64,000 nucleotides of DNA from Desulfobacteraceae bacterium (GTDB lineage: Bacteria; Desulfobacterota; Desulfobacteria; Desulfobacterales; UBA5852). The stretch spans positions 682,001 through 746,000 of the forward strand of contig JABZFP010000030.1 in the NCBI GenBank assembly GCA_014237395.1, in the 5' to 3' direction. Below the pieces are notes generated by a model. The model had not been told where the DNA came from. It did not search any database and saw only the letters and a list, made by a program, of their open reading frames with translations. Below are positions 1-9,060 of the stretch, piece after piece; positions within the stretch are counted from its first letter, which is position 1; the number at the start of each line of letters is the position of its first letter. The translations under genes and the position numbers were made by a program.

Positions 1-2
1 TC

Positions 3-167
3 TTTTTTAACCAGAGCAATTTGTTCGATTACCTGTCCGTTTTCATCCTGTCGTTTCTTTTTTTCATCGTTGTCATCACCCGCCAATCCTATGGCCCGGT
101 CTTGGGGTTTCTCACGCTGGCCTATTATCCGCTTTCACTCCTGGTGCGGATTTTATGTTTTGGCTGA
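3..167 (+). CDS. C-terminal fragment of an integral membrane protein (partial, 5' end outside window)
   Basis: An open frame enters from the window edge and stops at TGA 165-167, giving 54 residues. It is strongly hydrophobic, with two likely membrane segments (around LSVFILSFLFFIVVIT and VLGFLTLAYYPLSLLVRILCF) and no soluble domain. Without the rest of the gene I cannot name a family. It runs in the same direction as the ATP-grasp operon but is separated from it by over 300 bases, so it is probably a different transcription unit. Confidence 0.5.
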   Translation, partial: FFNQSNLFDYLSVFILSFLFFIVVITRQSYGPVLGFLTLAYYPLSLLVRILCFG

Positions 168-495
168 ATGACTTGCGATACCGTGTTATGATTGGCAGGG
201 GTATGTTTTCGATATTTTCCCACGTGTATTAAAAGGATGTCGGGTGAGGGGGGATCGACCTGGTCAGGCTTCGATCGGCTTGAGGGCCTCGTTTGACACC
301 ATGGCAGCTGATTGACATATTAATGCGTACGCGAAACGGGCACCCATCACGTGTTCTAAACGACCGGTGGGCAGCGGAAATCAAATCCCGATAGTGTTAT
401 GATAGCCTTCCTGCTGCGCCCTTGAAATTTTCTCAAATCACGTATCTCTGCCGCTTTTTTCGGGAGACCAGCCTGTTTATGGAGGGAAGGGTTTG
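168..495. other. Intergenic region upstream of the ATP-grasp operon
   Basis: About 330 bases without a credible gene. A short reverse ORF at 356-604 has no recognisable content and runs into the next gene antisense. The stretch holds a plausible sigma70-type promoter (separate entry). The string GTGTTATGAT occurs twice, near 182 and 394, and could be chance or a binding site. No terminator hairpin with a T-run was seen for the upstream membrane protein. Confidence 0.5.
293..323 (+). promoter_or_regulatory. Candidate sigma70 promoter for the ATP-grasp/alpha-E/transglutaminase operon
   Basis: A perfect -35 hexamer TTGACA lies at 293-298. Possible -10 boxes are CATATT at 316-321 (17-base spacer) or TATTAA at 318-323 (19-base spacer). 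It lies about 170 bases before the first start codon, so it would give a long leader. This is pattern matching only. Confidence 0.35.
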
Positions 496-1926
496 ATGGA
501 GACATTCCGCACTTATGATACGGGTGCTTTTTATGATGAGTTGATCGAGGCCAATGGCCAACCCCGCAGCGGCGCGCAACTGCTGGTGGACAAGATTGAA
601 TCACTACCGGCCGGCGACCTGGTATTGCGCCAAAAGGCGGCGGAAGCCATGCTCCTTAAAATGGGGATCACGTTCAATGTTTACGGCCGTGATGAGGGCA
701 CCGAAAAGATCATGCCATTCGATATCATCCCCCGCATCGTCTCCAGCAGCGACTGGCAGCAGATTGAGAGCGGCCTCAAACAGCGCATTTTTGCGCTCAA
801 TGAATTTATTCAGGACGTCTACAACGACAAGCGGATTCTGAAGGACAAGGTTGTTCCGGAAGACCTGATTCTCACCAGCCGCACCTACCGTAAGGAGTGC
901 GAGGGGTTCACCCCCCCGCGGGGCATATGGTGCCACGTGACCGGCACCGATCTGGTGCGGGACGGCGATGGGTGCTTTTATGTCCTGGAGGACAACCTGC
1001 GCTGCCCATCGGGTGTCTCCTATGTGCTGGAGAATCGCCAGGTGCTCAAACGTACCTTCCCGCAGGTTTTCGGAGCGTCCCGGGTGCGGCCGGTGGACGA
1101 TTATCCCACCAAGCTGCTCGAGATGCTGGAATTTCTGGCCCCGGATAACGTCCAGACGCCCACCATCGGCGTGTTGACCCCCGGCATCTACAACAGCGCC
1201 TACTTCGAGCACTCGTTTCTCTCTCAGCAGATGGGGGTGGAACTGGTCGAGGGACAGGATTTGGTGGTATCGGACGGATTCGTCCACATGCTCACCACCA
1301 AAGGCCTCAAGCGTGTGGACGTCCTCTACCGGCGCATCGATGATGATTTCATCGATCCGGCGGTGTTCCGTCCCGACTCCATGCTGGGGGTGAGGGGCCT
1401 CATCGAGGTCTACAAAGCCGGCCGCATTGCCATGGCCAACGCACCGGGCACCGGCATTGCCGATGACAAGGTGATCTACGCCTACGTGCCCAAGATTATT
1501 AAATACTACACCGGCGAGGAGGCGATTCTGCCCAACGTGCCGACCTATATCTGCCGGGAGGACCAGGACCGGGCCTATGTATTGGCCCATCTGGATCAAC
1601 TGGTGGTCAAGGCCGCCAACGAGTCCGGCGGGTACGGGATGCTGGTGGGTCCCCATGCCACCGAAACGGAGCGGGCGGCCTTTGCCGAGAAGATCGCGGC
1701 GGAACCCCGCAACTATATGGCTCAGCCTACCATTTCGCTATCCCGGGTGCCCACGATCGTGGGGAATCGCATCGAGGGGCGCCATGTGGACTTGCGGCCC
1801 TACGTGCTTTTCGGCGAAGAAATCTACGTGCAGCCCGGTGGTCTGACCCGCGTGGCATTGACCAAGGGCTCGCTGGTGGTCAATTCTTCGCAGGGCGGGG
1901 GCAGCAAGGATACCTGGGTGCTGTAA
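496..1926 (+). CDS. Circularly permuted type 2 ATP-grasp protein (COG2308, DUF404/DUF407)
   Basis: A 476-residue protein of the family pairing DUF404 and DUF407, predicted to be a circularly permuted ATP-grasp ligase that joins a carboxylate to an amine through an acyl-phosphate. Family hallmarks visible are PRGIWCHVTGTDLVRDGDG, the YVLEDNLRCPSGVSY segment near residue 160, ILTPGIYNSAYFEHSFL-like text near 235 and the basic VVKAANESGGYG nucleotide loop near 375. ATG 496 is chosen because GGAGGG at 481-486 is well spaced; TTG 493 is less likely. It is the first gene of a five-gene run whose fourth gene carries a paralogous domain. The substrate is not known; the fold assignment is confident, the reaction inferred. 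Confidence 0.9.
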   Translation: METFRTYDTGAFYDELIEANGQPRSGAQLLVDKIESLPAGDLVLRQKAAEAMLLKMGITFNVYGRDEGTEKIMPFDIIPRIVSSSDWQQIESGLKQRIFALNEFIQDVYNDKRILKDKVVPEDLILTSRTYRKECEGFTPPRGIWCHVTGTDLVRDGDGCFYVLEDNLRCPSGVSYVLENRQVLKRTFPQVFGASRVRPVDDYPTKLLEMLEFLAPDNVQTPTIGVLTPGIYNSAYFEHSFLSQQMGVELVEGQDLVVSDGFVHMLTTKGLKRVDVLYRRIDDDFIDPAVFRPDSMLGVRGLIEVYKAGRIAMANAPGTGIADDKVIYAYVPKIIKYYTGEEAILPNVPTYICREDQDRAYVLAHLDQLVVKAANESGGYGMLVGPHATETERAAFAEKIAAEPRNYMAQPTISLSRVPTIVGNRIEGRHVDLRPYVLFGEEIYVQPGGLTRVALTKGSLVVNSSQGGGSKDTWVL

Positions 1927-2098
1927 AGTCAATTCCAAACCGCCCCCGTTCGGCCAATAGCGGCGTTGGGCCCACATTTCAATCCTCGCCATGCTGAATG
2001 TATGTCTGCGTGTGAAATGATCGCCCGCCGTGATCTTGGCCGACATAAGACGCTTTGAAACAGACGTTGTTGTGAATCAATCAGAGGAGAGATCCAAG

Positions 2099-3082
2099 AT
2101 GCTCAGCCGTGTGGCCAACTCAATTTACTGGATGTGCCGCTATATCGAGCGGGCCGAGAATGTGGCCCGTTTCATCAGCGTCAACCTCAACCTGCTGCTC
2201 GACATGCCATCGGAAAAGGGCAAACACTGGGAACCGCTGGTCATGATTACCGGTGACCAGGCGCTGTTCGAAAAAATGAACTCGGACTATAACCGGGATG
2301 CGGTAATCCGGTTTCTGACCTTTGACCGGGATTATCCCAATTCGATCCTGAGCTGCCTGGCAGCGGCACGCGAAAACGGCCGATCTATTCGCGAGATCAT
2401 CTCTTCGGAGATGTGGGAGCATCTGAATAATTTTTACCTCGAACTGGCCGACGCTAAGAGCCTGACCATGGCCCTGGAGGACCCCCATCGCTTCTTCAAG
2501 ATTATTCAGATGCGCAGCCACCTGTTCACCGGGCTGATGGACTCCACCATGAGCCACGGCGAGGCCTGGAACTTCGCCCGCATCGGCATGATGATGGAGC
2601 GGGCGGACAAGACATCGCGGATTCTGGACGTCAAATACTTCATGCTGCTGCCCCAGGCGGATTTAGTAAACACGCCCATCGACAACATCCAGTGGACGGC
2701 CGTCCTCAAATCCGCCAGCGCCTTCGAGATGTACCGCAAGGAACATCACCACATCACCCCCCGCAAGGTGGCCGGTTTTTTAATCTTCGACAGCCAGTTT
2801 CCGCGCTCCATTCGGCATTGCATTGCCAAAGCCCAGATCTGCCTGCACCGGATCACCGGATCCCCGTCCGGATCGGCCAGCAACGTTGCCGAAAAAAGGC
2901 TGGGCCGCCTCAAGGCCGACATTGAATACACCGATATCGATGAAGTGGTCGACCACGGGCTGCACGAATACCTGGACAGGCTGCAAACGCGGCTCAACCA
3001 GGTGGACGGCGCTATCGGCACCACGTTTTTCAACTTCAAGCCCTTGATCGAAAATGCCACCCAGGAGCAGTCCCAGGCTTAG
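2099..3082 (+). CDS. Alpha-E domain protein (COG2307, DUF403)
   Basis: 327 residues, entirely alpha-helical in character, starting MLSRVANSIYWMCRYIERAENVAR, the typical amino end of the alpha-E family. The family almost always accompanies circularly permuted ATP-grasp and transglutaminase genes and is thought to assist or contribute to their reaction; no biochemical activity is settled. ATG 2099 is preferred over an upstream in-frame start because GAGGAGAG lies 8 bases before it and the family starts here. The 172-base gap after the ATP-grasp gene has no terminator that I can see, so co-transcription is likely. The same domain recurs fused to ATP-grasp in the gene at 6535. Confidence 0.9.
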   Translation: MLSRVANSIYWMCRYIERAENVARFISVNLNLLLDMPSEKGKHWEPLVMITGDQALFEKMNSDYNRDAVIRFLTFDRDYPNSILSCLAAARENGRSIREIISSEMWEHLNNFYLELADAKSLTMALEDPHRFFKIIQMRSHLFTGLMDSTMSHGEAWNFARIGMMMERADKTSRILDVKYFMLLPQADLVNTPIDNIQWTAVLKSASAFEMYRKEHHHITPRKVAGFLIFDSQFPRSIRHCIAKAQICLHRITGSPSGSASNVAEKRLGRLKADIEYTDIDEVVDHGLHEYLDRLQTRLNQVDGAIGTTFFNFKPLIENATQEQSQA

Positions 3083-3158
3083 CGATACGCCCAGTTGGGG
3101 GGGCATGATGCCGCCATGGCCCCCTGCTCATACCGCCGTTTCACAGAAAGGAAAATCC

Positions 3159-6100
3159 GTGGGAATCCATGTTGCCCTGAACCACAAGACGTCGTACCGC
3201 TATGACCGGGCGATCGCCCTCTCCCCCCACATCGTTCGCCTGCGGCCGGCCCCCCATTGCCGAACACCGATTCTGAGTTACTCCATGACGGTGACCCCCC
3301 CCAACCATTTCATCAACTGGCAGCAGGACCCTTTCAGCAACTATCTGGGCCGTCTGGTGTTTCCGGAAAAAACCACTGAATTTGAGGTGGAGGTCGATCT
3401 GATGGCGGAGATGATTATCATCAACCCCTTTGATTTTTTTCTGGAGCCCGAGGCCGAGACCTTCCCCTTCAGCTATGCGCCATCGCTCAAGGCGGAGCTG
3501 GGACCTTATCTGGCCAAAGAACCGGCGGGCAAAGAACTCAAGGCCTACCTGGCCCGAATCGATCGCAGCCCCAAACCGACCAATAATTTCATGGTGGATT
3601 TAAACCAGCGGCTGAGCCGCGACATAAGCTATCTCATCCGCATGGAACCCAATGTGCAAAGCTGCGAACAGACCCTGACGCTGGGCAGCGGATCCTGCCG
3701 GGATTCGGCCTGGTTGCTGGTCAACATCCTGCGCCATCTGGGTTTGGCGGCGCGCTTTGTCTCCGGTTACCTGATTCAACTGGCCCAAGACGTCAAATCC
3801 CTGGACGGGCCGTCAGGGCCGGAGGCCGATTTCACGGACCTGCATGCCTGGACCGAGGTCTACCTGCCCGGGGCCGGGTGGGTGGGTATGGACCCCACGT
3901 CGGGGCTCTTTGCCGGCGAAGGGCATATCCCGCTGGCCTGTTCGCCGCAGCCCCAGAGTGCGGCCCCGATAACCGGCGCACTGGAGAAATGCGAGGTGGA
4001 TTTCAGCCACAGCATGAGCGTGCGCCGCATTCGTGAAGCGCCCCGGTCCACACGGCCTTACCCGGAGGAGGTCTGGACCGCCATCCTGGAACTGGGGGAT
4101 CGGGTGGATCGTGATCTGGCGAAGGCGGATGTGCGCCTGACCATGGGCGGTGAGCCCACCTTCGTGTCCATCGACGACATGGACGGCGACCAGTGGAACA
4201 CCGGGGCCCTGGGGGAGGAGAAGCAGCAGTTGGCCGAGACCCTGCTCAAACGGCTGCGGCAGCAGTGGGCGCCTGGCGGGCTGCTGCATTACGGGCAGGG
4301 GAAATGGTATCCCGGCGAATCCCTGCCCCGCTGGGCCCTGGGGTGTTATTGGCGCCGGGACGGCCAGCCGGTGTGGACCGACGACCGCTGGATCGCCGAC
4401 ACGTCCAAAGATTATGGTTTCGGTATTGCCGACGCCAGGGTTTTCATCGATAGCCTGGCCGACACGCTGGCGGTAAGCCGGCGATTTATCCGCGAAGGTT
4501 ATGAGGACATTTTCTATTACCTTCACAAAGAGCAGCGCCTGCCGGTCAATGTCGACCCTATCGACCCCAAGCTGGACGATCCCGAGGCCCGGGCGCGCAT
4601 GGTGGCGGCTTTCCAGCGTGGTCTGGGGGCGGTGGTGGGCTACGTCCTGCCCCTGCAGCACGGCTCCTGGAAGAGCGGTCCCTGGCCTTTCCGGGGCGGG
4701 CACATGTTCCTTCTGCCCGGCGATTCCCCGGCCGGGCTGCGCCTGCCGCTGGAGTCCCTGCCCTGGGTCTCCAAGGCGGATTTCCCCTATGACCATCCCC
4801 TGGACCCCATGGCCGACCGGGGGCCGTTGCCCGCGCTTCACGACGGCCAGCAGGCCCTGCCGGGTAGACCCGCCGAGCGGGTGGGGGACAGCGTGCGCAC
4901 CCAGCCCGAGCCTTTTGACGAACCGGCCCCGGCCGTGGGCGAATCCGCCGCCTGGGTGGTCCGCACGGCCCTGTGCGTGCAACCCCGCGAGGGCCGGCTT
5001 TACGTGTTCATGCCGCCGATCGCCTCCCTGGAAGGGTATCTGGAACTGGTGGCCGCCATCGAAGCCACGGCGGCCAAGACCCGCTTGCCGATACTGATCG
5101 AAGGCTACACGCCGCCCTATGATCCCCGTCTGGACAGCTTCAAGATTACGCCCGATCCCGGGGTCATCGAGGTCAACATCCAGCCCATGCACAGCTGGCG
5201 GGAATTGGTCGATGGCACCACCGCATTGTACGAAACGGCCCGCCGGACCCGCCTGGGTACGGAAAAGTTTCTGGTGGACGGACGCCACACCGGCACCGGC
5301 GGCGGCAACCACATCATCCTGGGCGGCGCAACCCCGGCCGACAGTCCTTTTCTGCGACGGCCGGACCTGTTGCGCAGTTTCGTTTCCTTCTGGAACAACC
5401 ATCCTTCCCTTTCGTTTCTGTTTTCCGGTCTTTTCATTGGCCCCACTAGTCAGCAGCCGCGCATCGACGAAGCCCGGCACGACAGCCTCTATGAACTGGA
5501 GATCGCTTTCGCCGAACTGGACCGTCAGACGGGTCCCGACCGGCCCTGCCCGCCGTGGCTGGTGGACCGCCTGTTCCGCCACTTGCTGGTGGACGTCAGC
5601 GGCAACACCCACCGGGCCGAATTCTGCATCGACAAGCTCTATTCGCCGGACAGCGCCGCCGGCCGTCTAGGACTGCTGGAGTTCCGCGCTTTTGAGATGC
5701 CGCCCCATGCCCGTATGAGCCTGGCCCAGCAATTGCTCCTGCGGACGTTCGTGGCCTGGTTCTGGCAAACCCCCTACCGCCAGGAACTGGTGCGCTGGGG
5801 CACAGGACTTCACGACCGCTTCATGCTGCCCCAGCCGCTGAACGAGGATTTTGCGGATGTACTCACGACATTGAACCGGGCCGGGTTCCCGTTATCGATG
5901 GATTTTTTTCACCCGCATTTCGAATTTCGCTTCCCGATTCACGGCAAAGTGGACTGCCAGGGCATGGAGATCGAGTTGCGCCAGGCCCTTGAGCCCTGGC
6001 ATGTGCTGGGGGAAGAACCGGGCGGTGGCGGCACCGCCCGCTATGTGGACTCCTCGGTGGAGCGGCTTCAGGTCAAGGTATCCGGCATGACCGGGAACCG

Positions 6101-6470
6101 CCACGTGGTGACCTGCAATGGCCGACGGGTCCCCCTCCAGCCGACCAGCGTGGAGGGCGTGTTCGTGGCCGGCATTCGGTATCGGGCCTGGCAGCCGGCG
6201 TCTTGCCTGCATCCCACCATCGGGGTGCACGCCCCTTTGACCGTCGACCTTTTCGACACCTGGTCCGGACGTTCCGTGGGCGGTTGCTCCTATCATGTGG
6301 GGCACCCGGGAGGGCGCCACCATGACACCTTTCCTGTCAACGCTAATGAAGCCGAAGGCCGACGCAATGCACGCTTCGTCTCCGGTGGCCACACCCCCGG
6401 CATGCGTGGGGCGATGCCGAAAGAAAAAACCAATGCCTATTTCCCATATACCCTTGATTTGCGGCGATGA
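3159..6470 (+). CDS. Large transglutaminase-like protein with C-terminal DUF2126 (COG1305 + COG4196)
   Basis: About 1103 residues. The N-terminal part is a bacterial transglutaminase N domain plus a papain-like core with the triad visible: Cys in GSGSCRDSAWLL, His in DLHAWTEVYLPGAGW, Asp in MDPTSG. From about residue 320 onward is DUF2126, starting near RLTMGGEPTFVSIDD and containing GGGNHIILGG. Such proteins are predicted to be peptidases or amide-bond-forming enzymes acting with ATP-grasp partners. GTG 3159 is chosen since AAAGGA precedes it and the product then begins GIHVALNHKTSYRYD, the expected family start; the frame stays open upstream into the preceding gene. The extreme C-terminus after about residue 1040 is low-complexity. 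Confidence 0.85.
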   Translation: MGIHVALNHKTSYRYDRAIALSPHIVRLRPAPHCRTPILSYSMTVTPPNHFINWQQDPFSNYLGRLVFPEKTTEFEVEVDLMAEMIIINPFDFFLEPEAETFPFSYAPSLKAELGPYLAKEPAGKELKAYLARIDRSPKPTNNFMVDLNQRLSRDISYLIRMEPNVQSCEQTLTLGSGSCRDSAWLLVNILRHLGLAARFVSGYLIQLAQDVKSLDGPSGPEADFTDLHAWTEVYLPGAGWVGMDPTSGLFAGEGHIPLACSPQPQSAAPITGALEKCEVDFSHSMSVRRIREAPRSTRPYPEEVWTAILELGDRVDRDLAKADVRLTMGGEPTFVSIDDMDGDQWNTGALGEEKQQLAETLLKRLRQQWAPGGLLHYGQGKWYPGESLPRWALGCYWRRDGQPVWTDDRWIADTSKDYGFGIADARVFIDSLADTLAVSRRFIREGYEDIFYYLHKEQRLPVNVDPIDPKLDDPEARARMVAAFQRGLGAVVGYVLPLQHGSWKSGPWPFRGGHMFLLPGDSPAGLRLPLESLPWVSKADFPYDHPLDPMADRGPLPALHDGQQALPGRPAERVGDSVRTQPEPFDEPAPAVGESAAWVVRTALCVQPREGRLYVFMPPIASLEGYLELVAAIEATAAKTRLPILIEGYTPPYDPRLDSFKITPDPGVIEVNIQPMHSWRELVDGTTALYETARRTRLGTEKFLVDGRHTGTGGGNHIILGGATPADSPFLRRPDLLRSFVSFWNNHPSLSFLFSGLFIGPTSQQPRIDEARHDSLYELEIAFAELDRQTGPDRPCPPWLVDRLFRHLLVDVSGNTHRAEFCIDKLYSPDSAAGRLGLLEFRAFEMPPHARMSLAQQLLLRTFVAWFWQTPYRQELVRWGTGLHDRFMLPQPLNEDFADVLTTLNRAGFPLSMDFFHPHFEFRFPIHGKVDCQGMEIELRQALEPWHVLGEEPGGGGTARYVDSSVERLQVKVSGMTGNRHVVTCNGRRVPLQPTSVEGVFVAGIRYRAWQPASCLHPTIGVHAPLTVDLFDTWSGRSVGGCSYHVGHPGGRHHDTFPVNANEAEGRRNARFVSGGHTPGMRGAMPKEKTNAYFPYTLDLRR

Positions 6471-6534
6471 ACGGGGTAAATCGGCCAGGTGCCTCCGCGG
6501 GGGCACGATGGAAACCATACGAGACACCATCTGA

Positions 6535-9060
6535 ATGATCACCCCAGACCTTACCGATCTGCCACCACAGCAGCCCGCTTCGTCATCTCTGTTTGACACG
6601 GTGCCGTTTCCCCACGGGGCTTATTGGGAGGGATTTCTATCCCCGGCAAGTCCCCGGGTCCACTGGCAGCCGCTTTTGGCGGCCTTTGATGCCATGGGGC
6701 CCGATGTGCTCAACGAGCGCCAGGAGCGGGCGCGGCGCATGCGCCACGAGGATGGCGCTACCTACAACCCCTTTGACGAGCCTGCCGGTAGAGGAACCCC
6801 CTGGGCCCTGGAGGTGATGCCACTTCCCCTCACTGCCGAGGAATGGGAGGGCCTGGAGACGGGTTTGATCCAGCGGGCACGGCTGCTCGAAACTATCCTG
6901 GCGGATACCTATGGTCCCCAGAACCTGGTCAAGGAAGGGTGGCTGCCGCCGGAACTGGTCTTTGCCAACCCCCAATTCCTGCGGTCCTGCCATGGCATCC
7001 AACCCGCCGGCCAACGCTATTTGACCTACTACGCGGCGGATATTTACCGGGGACCGGATGGACGTTTCCGCGTGCTCCGGGATTACGGTTCGAATCCGGC
7101 CGGGCTGGGGTATGCCCTGGAAAACCGTATCGTTACGTCGCGGGTTTTTCCCGAACTGTATCATCGGACCCAGATTCGCCGCTTGGCCCCGTTCTTCCAC
7201 GCTATGCACCATAGCATACTTCAACGCGCGGCCCTCAGACGGGAGGACCCCGATATTGTGCTGCTGACGCCCGGGCCCGATAGCCGCATCTATTTTGAAC
7301 ACGCCCTGCTTTCCCGTTACCTGGGTTATCCGCTGGTCGAAGGTCCGGACCTGACCGTACGCAACGGCGAGGTTTTCCTCAAAAAATTGGCCGGTTTGGA
7401 ACCGGTGAGCGCCATTTTCCGGCACACCGGGGACGCCAGCAGCGATCCGTTCGCACTGCGCCGGGAAACGGCCGTCGGGGTTGCCGGGCTGATTCAGGCC
7501 GCCCGGGAAGGCCTTGTGGATATCATCAACCCGATCGGCAGCGGATTTATTGACACGCCGGTATTGCCGATTTTTCTGTCCCGGCTCTGTCGCCACCTGA
7601 TGGGGCAAGATTTGCTGCTGGAGGACCACCCGGCCTGGTGGTGCGGCGCCGCCGAAGGCCTGTCCCACATTTTGGCAAATCTGGGGGACCTGACGCTGGG
7701 GTCGGCGATGGACGGTTCGGCGGTGCTTGACGGTTCCGCCGATCCGGTGGCGGCCATCCAGGCGGCACCCCACACCTTTATGGCCCGCGCACCGATCTGC
7801 CCGGCGGCAATCCCGGTCTGGCGTCCGAGTGGCGCGGCGACCCGCTATACCGTCATGCGGCTGTTTGCCTGTGCCACCGATCTGGGATTCGCCATCATGC
7901 CCGGCGGTTTGGCAATCACCGCCCCGGATGTGGCTTCCCTGATCGCGGAATGCCCGGAGCGGTTGCAGAGCAAAGATATCTGGGTCTTGTCCGAGCAGCC
8001 GGTGGCACCCTTCAGCCTGATGGGCGGGCTTCAGACGGCGACCGCCGTCAGTCGCGGCAGTGATTTGCCCAGCCGGGTGGCGGACCACTTGTTGTGGTTG
8101 GGGCGCTATCTGGAACGTGCGGAAGGGGTGGTGCGGCTCCTGCGATCGGTCTTTCGCCGGCTTTCCGGAGAAGCCCGTCCGGCCGAAATCCCCGAATTGT
8201 CATTTCTGCTGAATCTTCTGAGGGCGGATAACACGATTCCCCCGTCGGCGGATATGGATGACGGCATTCCGCTTTATCGCGACCTGTTGGCGCAGTTGGA
8301 GGCCGCTCTCTACCAGCAGGATCGACCTGAAAGCGTCGTCGCCATTCTCAAACGGGTAAAGGAAGCGGCCCGCAACGTGCGCGATCGGCTCTCCCTGGAC
8401 TCGTGGCGGGCCATCAACCGGCTTGAAGCATTTGCCGATGCGCCGGCCGGCGACCCGTTGGAGCTATTGGATGACACCTTGTTCACCCTGAGCGCCTTCA
8501 GCGGGCTAGCCATGGAGAGCATGACCCGGGGGCTGGGGTGGCGCTTCATGGACATGGGACGCCGGCTGGAACGCAGCATGAATCAGGCAAGCCTGATCCG
8601 AGCCGGCCTTCCTGAGGTATGCGGTGAATCCCGGAGCATCCTGGAAGCCCTTTTAGAGGTTTTCGACAGTATCATGACCTACCGGGCGCGCTACCGGACG
8701 ACCTTTCAATTGGCGCCGGTGCTGGACCTGCTGCTATTGGATGATAGTAATCCCAAGTCCCTGGCTTTCCAACTCAACCAGTTATGCCATCATGTCAGAG
8801 AACTGCCCCAGCAGGACGATCCGCATGTCGTTCAGGGCGAGGCGCACGCCGCCCAGGAGATGGTTCTGGCCTTGCGCCAATTGGACTTTGCCCGCCTGCG
8901 CTGCCGTTCGGACGGAGACGGGGCCGCATCCTTGGCGGCATTTCTAGAATCCATAGAAACCGGCCTCAAAGCGTTCGCCCAGCAGATCAGCGCCCACTAC
9001 CTGAGTCGGGTGCCCGCCACACCCCATTTTTCCATGCTTCCCGGTCACCGCAGGCCATGA
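6535..9060 (+). CDS. Fused circularly permuted ATP-grasp / alpha-E protein
   Basis: 841 residues. Residues about 1-490 repeat the DUF404/DUF407 ATP-grasp architecture of the first gene (GIQPAGQRYLTYYAADIYRG, LRDYGSNPAGLGYALENRI, LTPGPDSRIYFEHALLSRYL). Residues about 505-830 are an alpha-E domain beginning LPSRVADHLLWLGRYLERAE. The fusion indicates that the two activities work together. The nucleotide-contact loop is less conserved than in the 496 gene: the expected VVKAANESGG-like stretch is replaced by LILGSAMDGSA-like text, so this copy may be catalytically altered or play a supporting role (inference). The stop overlaps the next start (ATGA), indicating translational coupling. Confidence 0.87.
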   Translation: MITPDLTDLPPQQPASSSLFDTVPFPHGAYWEGFLSPASPRVHWQPLLAAFDAMGPDVLNERQERARRMRHEDGATYNPFDEPAGRGTPWALEVMPLPLTAEEWEGLETGLIQRARLLETILADTYGPQNLVKEGWLPPELVFANPQFLRSCHGIQPAGQRYLTYYAADIYRGPDGRFRVLRDYGSNPAGLGYALENRIVTSRVFPELYHRTQIRRLAPFFHAMHHSILQRAALRREDPDIVLLTPGPDSRIYFEHALLSRYLGYPLVEGPDLTVRNGEVFLKKLAGLEPVSAIFRHTGDASSDPFALRRETAVGVAGLIQAAREGLVDIINPIGSGFIDTPVLPIFLSRLCRHLMGQDLLLEDHPAWWCGAAEGLSHILANLGDLTLGSAMDGSAVLDGSADPVAAIQAAPHTFMARAPICPAAIPVWRPSGAATRYTVMRLFACATDLGFAIMPGGLAITAPDVASLIAECPERLQSKDIWVLSEQPVAPFSLMGGLQTATAVSRGSDLPSRVADHLLWLGRYLERAEGVVRLLRSVFRRLSGEARPAEIPELSFLLNLLRADNTIPPSADMDDGIPLYRDLLAQLEAALYQQDRPESVVAILKRVKEAARNVRDRLSLDSWRAINRLEAFADAPAGDPLELLDDTLFTLSAFSGLAMESMTRGLGWRFMDMGRRLERSMNQASLIRAGLPEVCGESRSILEALLEVFDSIMTYRARYRTTFQLAPVLDLLLLDDSNPKSLAFQLNQLCHHVRELPQQDDPHVVQGEAHAAQEMVLALRQLDFARLRCRSDGDGAASLAAFLESIETGLKAFAQQISAHYLSRVPATPHFSMLPGHRRP

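Noticed and set aside
604..1656. A 350-codon reverse-strand ORF
   Set aside because: Mirror of the ATP-grasp gene with low-complexity His/Gly-rich text and no recognisable domain.
3813..5612. A 599-codon reverse-strand ORF
   Set aside because: It is antisense to the transglutaminase/DUF2126 gene, has no family text and no ribosome site. Long open antisense frames are expected in GC-rich coding DNA.
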